The notes: a model not told the origin generated them from the sequence alone. Positions 13,976 through 20,920 are shown, numbered from the stretch's first letter. The stretch is 24,164 nucleotides of DNA from Candidatus Parcubacteria bacterium (GCA_014379165.1 JACMMG010000037.1:1-24164), one strand, 5' to 3'. Made by a program: numbers and translations.

Positions 13976-14042
13976 AAAAAGAAATATAAATAGTAATAAC
14001 TACAGTGTGATTGTACCACTCTGATAAACGGGTGAACACGCT

Positions 14043-14162
14043 TCAACGCTTGGTTTGTGTAAGCGCCCCTTCCCAACCATGGTCATACCCGCCCCAATAG
14101 CCCCAAAGTAGTAAAAAGAAAAGCGATAGAGCAATACCGATCGCGATAACAACTGCCTCCAT
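14043..14162 (-). CDS. Possible 39-aa single-helix membrane peptide
   Basis: The 401-base stretch 13976-14376 has no clear gene. Its best candidate is this frame: MEAVVIAIGIALSLFFLLLW followed by GYWGGYDHGWEGALTQTKR, a near-ideal membrane helix with an aromatic/Gly belt and a basic end. There is no Shine-Dalgarno sequence or convincing -10 before the ATG. Longer overlapping frames on the same strand look less protein-like. It may be a microprotein or a remnant. Confidence 0.3.
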   Translation of the reverse strand: MEAVVIAIGIALSLFFLLLWGYWGGYDHGWEGALTQTKR

Positions 14163-14376
14163 AGCAGTAATAACGGTGGGCGCATGCCAAAAGTTGCACT
14201 GGCAGCACCTTGTTATGCCGGATACGTATCTTTAAGCGAAATATCTTCACCTTGCGCACGTAGAGTAGGGCCAAGGTCTTCTGGTATGCTCGCTTTGTTG
14301 AATACTTACTTCCAAGGGTCGTAGGGGGAAACTCTGTTAATGCTTTCTTCATCTTCCTTTTGGTTATGTGAAGCGC

Positions 14377-14733
14377 ATGGATTCATTTACATCGCCGACC
14401 ACAAAGCCACTGTACCGCGGTACGCAGATTGTTTGGTATGTGCTTGGAGTTTTGGAAGCATTATTAGCATTTCGATTTATTCTAAAATTATTAGGTGCTA
14501 ACCCAGATGCTGGTTTCAGTTCCTTTATATACGGCACCACGTATATTTTTGCAGCACCATTTCTCAATGTGTTTCGGATGACCCGCGTGCAAGGGAGTGT
14601 TGTAGAGTGGACTACTCTTCTTGCGATGCTTGTCTATTTTCTTATTGCATTCGGCATAATCAAACTGTTTCTTATGGGGAAAACAGTCTCTACGCCCGAA
14701 GCTGCAGTAAAACTAAGCGAACAAGAAAAATAA
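14377..14733 (+). CDS. YggT family membrane protein
   Basis: Encodes about 118 aa from the ATG at 14377; a GTG at 14368 would add three residues (MKR). Two hydrophobic regions, VWYVLGVLEALLAFRFILKL and WTTLLAMLVYFLIAFGIIKL, flank a loop with YGTTYIFAAPFLNVF. The FRFILKLLGANPDAGFSSF motif is typical of YggT-like proteins. These are small inner-membrane proteins of unclear function, often near shape or division genes elsewhere. A TTATGT hexamer ends 7 nt before the ATG, again without a Shine-Dalgarno sequence. It converges on the SET-domain gene. Confidence 0.8.
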   Translation: MDSFTSPTTKPLYRGTQIVWYVLGVLEALLAFRFILKLLGANPDAGFSSFIYGTTYIFAAPFLNVFRMTRVQGSVVEWTTLLAMLVYFLIAFGIIKLFLMGKTVSTPEAAVKLSEQEK

Positions 14734-14748
14734 AAGGCCTTAAAGGAA

Positions 14749-15168
14749 CTATATGGATGCGGGCTCGCACTTTTGGCAGCGGCAGCCTTTGGGTTTGATG
14801 TGCTCGTTAAAATACTCCTTACCGTAGTCATACGTGAGCTCTTCGCCCCCTTTAATTCGGCGTCGCGACATAATAAAAGCTTGCCCACTTGGACCCTGAG
14901 CTTCGCAATTAGGAGCGCATGAGTGATTAATAAAGCGCGCGGTGTTTGCAGGAATGTTGCCGTCGATAGTCTTGTTACGGCCCACCACAAATAGATATTT
15001 TCCCGACATCTTCTCTTCTTGTTCCTTGCTTACGGGTTTTCCAATGTACTCAATAATGCATGCGCCTTTAGGTATTGCTTCTTGCGCAAAAATGCCCCGG
15101 CCCGTACGTGATCGCCCTACCCTGAGCTTAAAATCTCCAATGGTATATTTTGTTTTGCGTTTTGACAT
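14749..15168 (-). CDS. SET-domain protein (protein lysine methyltransferase fold)
   Basis: Encodes 139 aa, almost exactly one SET domain. GRGIFAQEAIPKGACIIEYIG (23-43) is the N-terminal SET core. RFINHSCAPNCEA (78-90) and GGEELTYDYG (107-116) form the AdoMet/active-site pseudoknot with the conserved tyrosines Y113 and Y115. CRCQKC (129-134) is a post-SET zinc-binding cluster. SET proteins methylate lysines using AdoMet; the bacterial target is unknown. It lies downstream of the terminator of the 113-aa gene, so it needs its own promoter: TAGAAT ends 11 nt before the ATG, and there is no Shine-Dalgarno sequence. Confidence 0.93.
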   Translation of the reverse strand: MSKRKTKYTIGDFKLRVGRSRTGRGIFAQEAIPKGACIIEYIGKPVSKEQEEKMSGKYLFVVGRNKTIDGNIPANTARFINHSCAPNCEAQGPSGQAFIMSRRRIKGGEELTYDYGKEYFNEHIKPKGCRCQKCEPASI

Positions 15169-15196
15169 GAAAAAAAGAAATTCTAGTTTAGTTAGT

Positions 15197-15235
15197 GTAA
15201 AAAGAGTCGGCCGTCCGGAAAGTTCCGGGCGGCCG
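15197..15235 (-). terminator. Rho-independent terminator of the 113-aa gene
   Basis: On the minus strand CGGCCG-C-CCGGAA pairs with TTCCGG-A-CGGCCG (one mismatch) followed by ACTCTTTTTAC. Confidence 0.85.
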
Positions 15236-15251
15236 AATGTCGCGTAGTGGG

Positions 15252-15593
15252 CTACTGAAGGATCAGGTCGAGTGCCGTCGGCTTGGGCTTTTTCGGCTCC
15301 GGCACGGGCTTGTTGTGACGATCCTTGAGCTCCTGCGGTGCATCTTCATAGAGATAGATGACTGCCCCGCCCTTGGCCGGCCGACAAATCACGAAGCCCT
15401 CCTCTTCCAGCTTCTTCATCGCCTGGACCGGGTCCTTCTCGAAGTACTTCTTGAAGGCGACGTTGAACCCACTGAAGACCGCGTGGATCCCCTTCGCTTC
15501 CGGCTTGCGCAGGCGGGCAATTGCACGCGTCACGAATTCCTTTTCCGTGATGCGTGCGGGGGTTGATCCGTTGGATCCGAGATGTTCGCTAAT
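15252..15593 (-). CDS. Winged-helix-like small protein, possibly starting at ATT
   Basis: A GTG start at 15533 gives 93 aa. The frame stays open and protein-like to an ATT at 15593-15591, preceded at ideal distance by the strongest Shine-Dalgarno site nearby (AAGGAG, 7 nt away) and a consensus promoter; that start gives 113 aa. The GTG also has AAGGA about 6 nt upstream, so it remains possible. The region DPVQAMKKLEEEGFVICRP followed by AKGGAVIYLYED looks like the recognition helix and wing of a winged-helix fold, so DNA binding is a reasonable guess. The tail is Pro/Lys rich. The gene is monocistronic with its own terminator, and its codons are richer in G/C endings than the neighbouring genes. 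Confidence 0.65.
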   Translation of the reverse strand: MSEHLGSNGSTPARITEKEFVTRAIARLRKPEAKGIHAVFSGFNVAFKKYFEKDPVQAMKKLEEEGFVICRPAKGGAVIYLYEDAPQELKDRHNKPVPEPKKPKPTALDLILQ

Positions 15594-15622
15594 GGTCCTT
15601 CTCCTTCCGTGATACTGTCTTT

Positions 15623-15650
15623 ATATTACCACCTATTATTTTTCTGTCAA
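15623..15650 (-). promoter_or_regulatory. Promoter of the 113-aa gene
   Basis: Reading the minus strand, a perfect TTGACA (15650-15645) and TAATAT (15628-15623) are 16 nt apart. Transcription would start near 15616, about 23 nt before the ATT. Confidence 0.75.
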
Positions 15651-15813
15651 ATAATCTTACTTCGATTGTCAATTTTCTGAAAGTAAAAGAACATCAAATA
15701 GTATTAAAAGACTCTCTCGGAATTTTAAAGATACACATCGGCAAATACTAAAGAGCTGCGCGAAATGCTTGCATAGGGAGTGCATTCGGCTGTGTCTATC
15801 GGTCAATAGTTTT

Positions 15814-15984
15814 TTACTGATTAGAATTTTTTTTCCTGCTTTTTATGACACCTAAAATGCCTGCAATAACTACCAGAAGCCCGAGCAGTTGCGCGCCGGG
15901 GCTGTCGTCGTAGCCTCCGTATACAACCAAAAACGCTCCAAGCAATATCGCGAGAGTAGAATAGGTCAGTCTAATTTTATTCAT
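15814..15984 (-). CDS. 56-aa membrane protein, unknown function
   Basis: A frame of 56 codons that fills a gap otherwise without a gene. MNKIRLTYSTLAILLGAFLV starts the first membrane helix, a short polar loop (GGYDDSPGA) follows, then a second helix (QLLGLLVVIAGILGVI) and a basic tail (KSRKKNSNQ): a two-helix hairpin with both ends inside. TATAAA ends 8 nt before the ATG and there is no Shine-Dalgarno sequence, as for other genes here. The orderly membrane topology makes it likely to be real. Confidence 0.6.
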   Translation of the reverse strand: MNKIRLTYSTLAILLGAFLVVYGGYDDSPGAQLLGLLVVIAGILGVIKSRKKNSNQ

Positions 15985-16040
15985 ATATCTAGTTTATACC
16001 CATTAAAACTACGTAGTTAGATCAGTAGTTTCTAGAATTA

Positions 16041-16078
16041 AAAAACAAGCCGCCCAAGCTCCGGGTGGAGTGGGCGGC
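16041..16078 (-). terminator. Strong hairpin terminator on the minus strand
   Basis: GCCGCCCA (16049-16056) pairs with TGGGCGGC (16071-16078) with inner CTCC/GGAG and a GGGT loop. The minus strand continues TTGTTTTTT. No full-length gene lies upstream of it, only a 20-codon frame. Confidence 0.85.
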
Positions 16079-16085
16079 TCTAGAG

Positions 16086-16148
16086 TTAGTTGTGCGAAGC
16101 GGGCTTAGGGCCAAACTTCGCCCAGACATTCTCAAGGAAAGGGATCAT
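16086..16148 (-). pseudogene. 20-codon frame ahead of a strong terminator: gene tail or micropeptide
   Basis: MIPFLENVWAKFGPKPASHN followed by TAA lies directly before the terminator, in the position where other genes in this window end. In-frame sequence continues only about nine codons further up before a stop. It may be the remaining 3' end of a lost gene or a short peptide; no good promoter or Shine-Dalgarno site is visible. Confidence 0.3.
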
Positions 16149-16198
16149 GACTGGCTCGACATCACAATACAGAAACTATGTCAAATTTTCTTTTTCGT

Positions 16199-16204
16199 TA
16201 TACT
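16199..16204 (+). promoter_or_regulatory. -10 element of a leaderless-type promoter for the second VOC gene
   Basis: TATACT ends 7 nt before the ATG at 16212. No good -35 is visible and no Shine-Dalgarno sequence follows. Confidence 0.4.
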
Positions 16205-16211
16205 GAGAAGT

Positions 16212-16574
16212 ATGAAAAACATAACAGGAATAGGTGGATTCTTTTTTCGATCCAAAGACCCTAAAGCCCTTAAGGGGTGGTACATTAATGTCCTTGGTGT
16301 AGATGTACAAGAAATGGTGTGGCAACAGCAAGCAGGGCCAACTGTTTTTGAACCCTTTAAGCAAGACACCGATTACTTTAAGGCAGATAAACAATGGATG
16401 CTGAATTTTCGTGTCTCGGACCTCAAGCAACTTATTGCTGAATTACAAGAAAAAGGTATTGAGGTAGAAACTCGTGACGAATGGAATACTATGCCCGAGA
16501 TTGGCGCCTTTGCACGAGTTCATGACCCGGAAGGAAACCCGATTGAACTTTGGGAGCCAGCAAAGCAATCATAA
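16212..16574 (+). CDS. VOC (glyoxalase fold) protein, second copy type
   Basis: Encodes 120 aa. GIGGFFFRSKDPKALKGWYI and NVLGVDVQE at the start, MLNFRVSDLKQLIAELQEKG in the middle and FARVHDPEGNPIELWEP at the end match a single VOC unit, with the terminal Glu as likely metal ligand. It is distinct from the VOC protein at 13601. The frame is open 49 codons upstream, but that stretch overlaps the opposite-strand gene tail and lacks start signals, whereas the chosen ATG has TATACT 7 nt upstream. Substrate unknown. Confidence 0.88.
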   Translation: MKNITGIGGFFFRSKDPKALKGWYINVLGVDVQEMVWQQQAGPTVFEPFKQDTDYFKADKQWMLNFRVSDLKQLIAELQEKGIEVETRDEWNTMPEIGAFARVHDPEGNPIELWEPAKQS

Positions 16575-16594
16575 ATCTTTGGTTCCTTTGTTTT

Positions 16595-17014
16595 CTAAGC
16601 GCCTATCAATCCCGGGTTTTTAGCAGCGGCTTGGAGGACTTTCTTGAGCGCAGGCAGATTTACGTCATCGAGTTTCTTAAAACGGATACAGCTTTTACCA
16701 ACACTTACTTTTCCCAGCTCCTTTTTGTATTTTTCAGCAATATATTGGCCGGCGTCGACAGAACAGACGTACAGACTCACGTAATTTTTCTGGTTGGCTA
16801 GCGCAATGGTCGGCCAGCTAATGAGCTCTTTTTTATAGTTTTTACATGGGAACGAGCCATACCCAAGCATGTTGTAGGCAAAATGGGACTTCAGTTTTGG
16901 TACAGTCTTTCGGATGAAATTGTGCACTTGCAGTATCGTATCTTTTCGCTCCGCAGGAACCGCCGCGATATATTCTGCCACCGTCTTTGCCTTGGTCGCC
17001 TTAAACATGTTCAT
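16595..17014 (-). CDS. DUF1801 (YdhG-like) domain protein
   Basis: Encodes 139 aa from the ATG at 17012-17014 (MNMFKATKAKTVAEYI). AEYIAAVPAERKDTILQVHN, then FIRKTVPKLKSHFAYNMLGY and CIRFKKLDDVNLPALKKVL are typical of DUF1801, a small alpha/beta fold of unknown function frequently found in mobile or stress loci. A perfect TATAAT (17026-17021) ends exactly 6 nt before this ATG, which decides the start against the longer frame to 17089. There is no Shine-Dalgarno sequence. Confidence 0.87.
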   Translation of the reverse strand: MNMFKATKAKTVAEYIAAVPAERKDTILQVHNFIRKTVPKLKSHFAYNMLGYGSFPCKNYKKELISWPTIALANQKNYVSLYVCSVDAGQYIAEKYKKELGKVSVGKSCIRFKKLDDVNLPALKKVLQAAAKNPGLIGA

Positions 17015-17020
17015 AGGCCA

Positions 17021-17026
17021 ATTATA
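17021..17026 (-). promoter_or_regulatory. Consensus -10 (TATAAT) 6 nt before the DUF1801 start
   Basis: A perfect -10 hexamer on the minus strand followed by TGGCCT and ATG, so the message would start at the initiation codon. The -35 is poor. Confidence 0.55.
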
Positions 17027-17072
17027 ACCAACTTCTGTTTGAGTCCAACCAATAGGAGCACTCTGGCCATAC

Positions 17073-17396
17073 TTAACACCCCGTCGCACCCAAGAAACAC
17101 GGCATTTGATCCAAAATGAGATGAACCCATGTCAACCCAAACCACAAAAGGATGGCCCCTTTAAGCGCGAACCATATAACCTTTGTTTGTAGCGCACCCG
17201 TCCGCACATCTTTAAACGCTGAGAGTAGTACACCAATGAAAATACCCGCTATAACCCACATTGAAATAAATAACGCCAAGGGAAATCCTGATCGCGTGAA
17301 CCCCACAGTAGTAATCCACTCAAGAATAAAAAACGGCACTACGATGAGTAGACTAAGAAAAACGGAGATGCCGTAGCTTGAGGTAACCCATTTCAT
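17073..17396 (-). CDS. Small integral membrane protein, unknown function
   Basis: Encodes 107 aa with three likely membrane helices: about residues 10-30 (ISVFLSLLIVVPFFILEWIT), 39-60 (PLALFISMWVIAGIFIGVLL) and 76-95 (FALKGAILLWFGLTWVHLIL). The tail DQMPCFLGATGC carries two cysteines. I do not recognise a family. TATCAT ends 7 nt before the ATG and there is no Shine-Dalgarno sequence. It lies 58 nt upstream of the DUF1801 gene, which has its own -10. Confidence 0.7.
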   Translation of the reverse strand: MKWVTSSYGISVFLSLLIVVPFFILEWITTVGFTRSGFPLALFISMWVIAGIFIGVLLSAFKDVRTGALQTKVIWFALKGAILLWFGLTWVHLILDQMPCFLGATGC

Positions 17397-17498
17397 AAGT
17401 ACTATGATATCAAATATCTATTGCGTGAAATTAGGACTAGGATAAAAATGGAAATACCTCTAAGAAAATTAGGTCGCTCGGCCTTTCGAGTCCTGGAC

Positions 17499-17519
17499 GA
17501 ACAGTTCCCCAAACTGTTC
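17499..17519. repeat. Hairpin GAACAGTT/AACTGTTC in the 17.4-17.66 kb gap
   Basis: An 8-bp perfect stem with loop CCCCA. The gap 17397-17666 otherwise holds repeat fragments: TTCGAGTCCTGGACGAAC near 17486 and the copy at 17563-17590. No gene is seen in it. Confidence 0.6.
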
Positions 17520-17562
17520 TCCGCGGCGCAAATGAAAAACGCCGTTCGGGCGCCTCTCATTA

Positions 17563-17590
17563 TTTGCTCGCTCTGCAGGACGATTTTTGA
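17563..17590 (+). repeat. Dispersed intergenic repeat, copy 1 (TTTGCTCGCTCTGCAGGACGA)
   Basis: The core TGCTCGCTCTGCAGGACGA recurs, slightly diverged, at 18172-18190 and 22220-22238, always between genes. It also resembles the first 25 nt of the 133-bp repeats (TTTGCTCC, then GGACGA). Confidence 0.6.
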
Positions 17591-17654
17591 GCGATTGATT
17601 AGATTAAGGAGTATCCTTTTCCATAGGTTGAGTTCGAGTCTTACCTAAATACGA

Positions 17655-17660
17655 TATACT
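17655..17660 (+). promoter_or_regulatory. -10 element 6 nt before the 165-aa gene
   Basis: TATACT followed by TTAACG and ATG; no Shine-Dalgarno sequence. Confidence 0.45.
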
Positions 17661-17666
17661 TTAACG

Positions 17667-18164
17667 ATGAACATGCTACCTGAAGAGGTACAAAGGAAGT
17701 CGGGCAATGAGCACCTATTTTATAAGGTTGCAAAATCTCAGGCGTACTTCGAAGAAAAGATACGCACCTCGGGCGGACGCACCATAGGTCATGGAGAGTT
17801 TATTCTCGACCTTGATATTATCGCTCTTCAGGAAGCGATCTACATACCCCTGTCGTTTGCCTCAGGCAAGAAAGCGACCGGCTTCGTGTATCAGATTGAG
17901 GGAACAGTAGAGGGAATCATATCGACAGCCAAAATATCGTGCCGTGGAGAGGGCATCACCCAGGTAGTTCTGGGAACACTTTTGTATGTCAAGATTCCAA
18001 CTGGCAAGACGGCAAGCTTCCATATCATCGTCGATATCAAGGGTGGGTTAGGAAAGGAGTACAAAATTGTTATCAATCGGATCAACTATAAGTTAAACCC
18101 GAGTGAGGCACGGTACAAAAAATTCGATGCGGCAATCAGTACGAAGACCCTACAATTTCGGTAG
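17667..18164 (+). CDS. Hypothetical protein, beta-rich (165 aa)
   Basis: Not recognised. A helical N-terminus (LPEEVQRKSGNEHLFYKVAK) precedes a series of alternating beta-like strands (FILDLDIIALQEAIYIPLSF, GFVYQIEGTVEGIISTAKIS, TQVVLGTLLYVKIPTGKTAS, FHIIVDIKGG). There is no signal peptide or membrane helix and few cysteines. The start ATG is set by TATACT 6 nt upstream. It sits alone between repeat-containing gaps and converges on the MFS gene; copies of the dispersed repeats lie on both sides. Confidence 0.7.
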   Translation: MNMLPEEVQRKSGNEHLFYKVAKSQAYFEEKIRTSGGRTIGHGEFILDLDIIALQEAIYIPLSFASGKKATGFVYQIEGTVEGIISTAKISCRGEGITQVVLGTLLYVKIPTGKTASFHIIVDIKGGLGKEYKIVINRINYKLNPSEARYKKFDAAISTKTLQFR

Positions 18165-18171
18165 AAAAATC

Positions 18172-18206
18172 TGCTCGCGCTGCAGGGCGATTTTGACCTA
18201 ATTTTT
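18172..18206 (+). repeat. Dispersed intergenic repeat, composite copy
   Basis: TGCTCGCGCTGCAGGGCGA is joined to TTTTGACCTAATTTTT. The second part is identical over 19 nt (CGATTTTGACCTAATTTTT) to 23613-23631, the tail of the tRNA-end-like repeat. It begins 8 nt after a stop codon. Confidence 0.6.
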
Positions 18207-18225
18207 TATAGTGCCGTATCAGTGC

Positions 18226-19515
18226 TTATTGACTGTACTGCCTGGCAAGTAATTTGTACGCACGTGACCGCATCGCAACAAGAGTTACCGCAAGTCCTAT
18301 GATCCCGGTCAAAACAAATATCAGCGCCATACCGCGGCCCGGGCCAACCCCAAACCAATCGCCAATAAGCGCCACACCGGCGCCTGTCGTCATAAACGGG
18401 ATAAAGATGAACTGTGCAATAGGCCCGATGAAAAATGCGGTAACCGGAGACGCAGCCATCTCTACACTTTGGGCAAAACCGATAACCCTGCCTTGGCGTT
18501 CGAACGGCACCACTTTTTGAATGATGGTATGTTCTGTAGCTTCGATAAAGGGCATCAAACAGACCCAGATTAGAATACCGATCGCAAGCAAAATGATCGA
18601 TGGCTGTATCGTAAACAGGATGCAAACAATCCACGTAACAATATTGATACGAAACAAAGTTCGAAGTGGGCTTTTGCCGAGCCCGTATTTGGCGATATAG
18701 AGCCCGCCGAGGATAAAGCCCGAGCTGAGTACCCCCCACAACACACCCCATAGCTCGACCCGCATAAGCGAGAGGCCGTATGGGTCCATGAGCGACATAA
18801 ACACGCCGCCCAAAAAATTGTTGAAGGTCGTAAAAAAGATCAACGCAAACAGGCCGGGAATGCCACGAATAGCGCTAATAGTGCCGCGGATATCGATTTG
18901 TTTCGGTTTTTCCTGCGTGTGTACTATCTCGGGTTCGGGTATCGAAATGAAAAACAGATGCACAATCGCAGCAACTGTTACGGCGACCCCAATTGCTACT
19001 ACCCAAAACATACCAAGGTACGCAAGCGCAAAGCCGCTCGCGAAACCGGCACCCATTGAGGAGATACCCATGACCATGCCGACCATACCGTTTGCTTTGT
19101 CGCGGTCGTTCTCGGGCACAAGCAGGGTTACAAGTGTCGGCATAGCGATGCCGCGAAGGTTGCTTGCAATGACAGCCCCGAGGAGTAGCGATACAAAGAG
19201 CCAAAGTGTGGGGTTCATCACATCCTTAAATACATCTGCAGGTGTGACGAGGTAGACACCGAAGGCTGCTAGGTAAAACCCTAGCGTTGCCACGCTTGAA
19301 AGAATAGTCACTACTTTCTTTTTATTATGGTCGACGATAGAGCCAAACCAGAAAGAGGAGAGTGCCATTGCAATCATAAAAACGCCTCCCGAGTATGCCG
19401 TTGCAAGAACTGAGGATGTCTCAAGATACATCCAAAAAATGACCGCAAACCACACGAACATATTGATTACCGCCACGATAAGTGCGTTGCCAAGAATTTG
19501 GTGAAAGGTTCGCAT
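18226..19515 (-). CDS. Major facilitator superfamily transporter
   Basis: Encodes 429 aa with about 12 hydrophobic helices. The loop between helices 2 and 3 reads GSIVDHNKKK (58-67), a variant of MFS motif A (G-x-x-x-D-x-x-x-R/K-R/K). Basic loops recur at TEHTIIQKVVPFERQGRVIG, also seen in drug and macrolide efflux members. Likely an exporter of small molecules; the substrate is unknown. It starts 9 nt after the stop of the 71-aa gene and has no start signal of its own, so the two form an operon read from the promoter upstream of the 71-aa gene. Confidence 0.9.
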   Translation of the reverse strand: MRTFHQILGNALIVAVINMFVWFAVIFWMYLETSSVLATAYSGGVFMIAMALSSFWFGSIVDHNKKKVVTILSSVATLGFYLAAFGVYLVTPADVFKDVMNPTLWLFVSLLLGAVIASNLRGIAMPTLVTLLVPENDRDKANGMVGMVMGISSMGAGFASGFALAYLGMFWVVAIGVAVTVAAIVHLFFISIPEPEIVHTQEKPKQIDIRGTISAIRGIPGLFALIFFTTFNNFLGGVFMSLMDPYGLSLMRVELWGVLWGVLSSGFILGGLYIAKYGLGKSPLRTLFRINIVTWIVCILFTIQPSIILLAIGILIWVCLMPFIEATEHTIIQKVVPFERQGRVIGFAQSVEMAASPVTAFFIGPIAQFIFIPFMTTGAGVALIGDWFGVGPGRGMALIFVLTGIIGLAVTLVAMRSRAYKLLARQYSQ

Positions 19516-19524
19516 CGTATTTTT

Positions 19525-19740
19525 TTAAGAGGCTCCGCCGCCGTCACCTCCTGCTGATCCGCCATCCCCGCTTACAGTGCTGTCTGTACTCGTCGCATGG
19601 CCGTTATCGGAACCCGTTGTATTACTGTTTGGATCGTCAGAATATATACCACTTGTCGCCGCAACAGTACCTGCTGAGGCTTCAGTCCTAGCATCTTTCT
19701 CCTTATTCTTTTTAGTACGGAAGAAATCCCAAAAGCTCAT
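19525..19740 (-). CDS. Small low-complexity Ser/Gly/Asp-rich protein
   Basis: Encodes 71 aa. An aromatic/basic N-terminus (MSFWDFFRTKKNKEKDA) is followed by a disordered Ser/Thr/Asp/Gly-rich tail that ends in GDGGSAGGDGGGAS. There is no membrane helix or enzyme motif. A TATACT (19752-19747) ends exactly 6 nt before the ATG, so the start is well supported. It leads the operon with the MFS transporter. The Asp/Gly tail might bind cations, but this is only inferred. Confidence 0.65.
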   Translation of the reverse strand: MSFWDFFRTKKNKEKDARTEASAGTVAATSGIYSDDPNSNTTGSDNGHATSTDSTVSGDGGSAGGDGGGAS

Positions 19741-19746
19741 AGAACC

Positions 19747-19752
19747 AGTATA
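19747..19752 (-). promoter_or_regulatory. -10 element 6 nt before the 71-aa gene
   Basis: TATACT, then GGTTCT, then ATG on the minus strand; no Shine-Dalgarno sequence. Confidence 0.5.
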
Positions 19753-19770
19753 GCAAATGCCTTATATTAG

Positions 19771-20109
19771 TTAATCGCAGTTTGGGATTTTGAGGATGTC
19801 GCACTTGTAAAAATCATAACCGAGCCCGTACCCCCCAAAACTCGCAAAGGCAAGAAGCGCAATTCCGACAATCGCATTTACTATGTATATACGCTTATCT
19901 TTCAACATCGGCACGAGTGCTACAAGACCACCCACGCCGACGAGCATGATGAGCGCGAGTACAAGTTGTAGCTCGAAGCTGGTGGTCTCCCCCAATGGGC
20001 GAATGAGCGAGAGAAAAAATTGAGCCTGCATCGCAACAAGTGCGTTAGCAATGAGAAAAGGCAGTGCAAGTGCTATACCGATTATGAGGGAGCGTTTACT
20101 AACCCACAT
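19771..20109 (-). CDS. Small integral membrane protein, unknown function
   Basis: Encodes 112 aa with three hydrophobic segments: about 8-29 (LIIGIALALPFLIANALVAM), 46-67 (LQLVLALIMLVGVGGLVALV) and 75-97 (IVNAIVGIALLAFASFGGYG). A short tail follows (DFYKCDILKIPNCD) with two cysteines that would face the outside or form a disulfide. No family recognised. TATATA/TTATAT lies 5-6 nt before the ATG without a Shine-Dalgarno sequence. It stands between the methyltransferase and the 71-aa gene, same strand. Confidence 0.7.
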   Translation of the reverse strand: MWVSKRSLIIGIALALPFLIANALVAMQAQFFLSLIRPLGETTSFELQLVLALIMLVGVGGLVALVPMLKDKRIYIVNAIVGIALLAFASFGGYGLGYDFYKCDILKIPNCD

Positions 20110-20133
20110 ATGGATATATAAACACCTTAGCCG

Positions 20134-20754
20134 TTACCTAGGTTTCTTCGCGATAATAAACGCAGCTTTGTCGAGGCCCGGACTCCACTCGTAGTCGATG
20201 GCAAATCCGGCTTGTTCCATGGCATTTTTGAGTTCTGCTTGGGTGAAGACTCGCACCGTCAGGCCAATCAATCTTCCGATTGGGGCAAGATATTTTGCAT
20301 ATGGCATGGTGTCTCCCATGCAGGCGGTACTGGTGACGAAGATCCCTCCAGGCTTGAGCATCGTATAAACTTTTTTGATAATTTCGTCTCTGTTGGCGAG
20401 TAAATGTAAAATACTAAGACCCAAGACGACATCTAAGCTCTCTGGAGGAAGAACTAGGGTGTCAATGTTTATGCATTCAAACGTGATATTTTCTATATAT
20501 TTTGCTTTCGCTTTGTCTCTGGCAATCTCGATCATTTTTTCCGAGCCATCGGTTGCCAAAATGTGACGCACATGAGGTGCATGAATGATGGCGGTCGAGC
20601 CTGTCCCGCACCCAAATTCCATGACCTCCATATCCGGCCGGAAATATGATTGCGTGACTTCTAGTTTTTTCCGATACGCCGCCTCGTCCGCAATAGGCTG
20701 CCGTGAATACCGCTTGGCAAGTAAGTCCCAAAATATCAGTGAATCCTTGCGCAT
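20134..20754 (-). CDS. Class I SAM-dependent methyltransferase
   Basis: Encodes 206 aa. Motif I EFGCGTGS (46-53) binds AdoMet, ATDGSEKMIEIARDKA carries the acidic residue ending strand 2 (D69), LDVVLGLSILHLL is motif II/post-II and MLKPGGIFV is motif III. The compact Rossmann fold resembles UbiE/Methyltransf_11 enzymes. LAPIGRLIGLTVRVFTQAEL near the end may form the substrate lid. The substrate is unknown. No convincing -10 at the leaderless distance and no Shine-Dalgarno sequence is seen before the ATG. Confidence 0.9.
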   Translation of the reverse strand: MRKDSLIFWDLLAKRYSRQPIADEAAYRKKLEVTQSYFRPDMEVMEFGCGTGSTAIIHAPHVRHILATDGSEKMIEIARDKAKAKYIENITFECINIDTLVLPPESLDVVLGLSILHLLANRDEIIKKVYTMLKPGGIFVTSTACMGDTMPYAKYLAPIGRLIGLTVRVFTQAELKNAMEQAGFAIDYEWSPGLDKAAFIIAKKPR

Positions 20755-20787
20755 AGTCTCAAGATGGTACCATACGCATCATTTTAT

Positions 20788-20920
20788 TTTGCTCCACCAA
20801 CTGAACGAAGCGCCACTGTTTGTCCGAGAGTCTTCGATTCTCAACAAACAGAAGTACTCTTGGGGTGCGCCACCTTTTTAAGGAGCAAAGTGACTATAAA
20901 AAGGAAGTACTCTTGGGGTG
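20788..20920 (+). repeat. 133-bp repeat with nested inverted repeats, copy A
   Basis: About 91% identical to 21405-21537; the last 77 nt are identical. Outer arms TTTGCTCC (20788-20795) and GGAGCAAA (20882-20889), inner arms CTGTTTGT (20816-20823) and ACAAACAG (20844-20851). GAAGTACTCTTGGGGTG occurs twice (20851-20867 and 20904-20920). It is followed by TTCGAACCTC, which looks like part of a tRNA T-arm. No gene lies in 20755-21024. Confidence 0.9.

Noticed and set aside
14083..14352. 89-aa minus-strand frame
   Set aside because: Lys/Arg-, Tyr- and Cys-rich composition looks out of frame; other frames in the same stretch read more like protein.
17421..17648. 75-aa plus-strand frame before the 165-aa gene
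   Set aside because: It consists largely of repeat fragments and a hairpin; no start signals.
18206..18751. 181-aa and similar long frames over the MFS gene
   Set aside because: Shadows of the transporter reading frame with Cys/Arg/Tyr-rich, non-protein-like composition.
20851..20920. CRISPR-like spacing of the 17-nt unit
   Set aside because: Only two units per copy with a 53-nt period, the same intervening sequence in both copies, and no cas genes.
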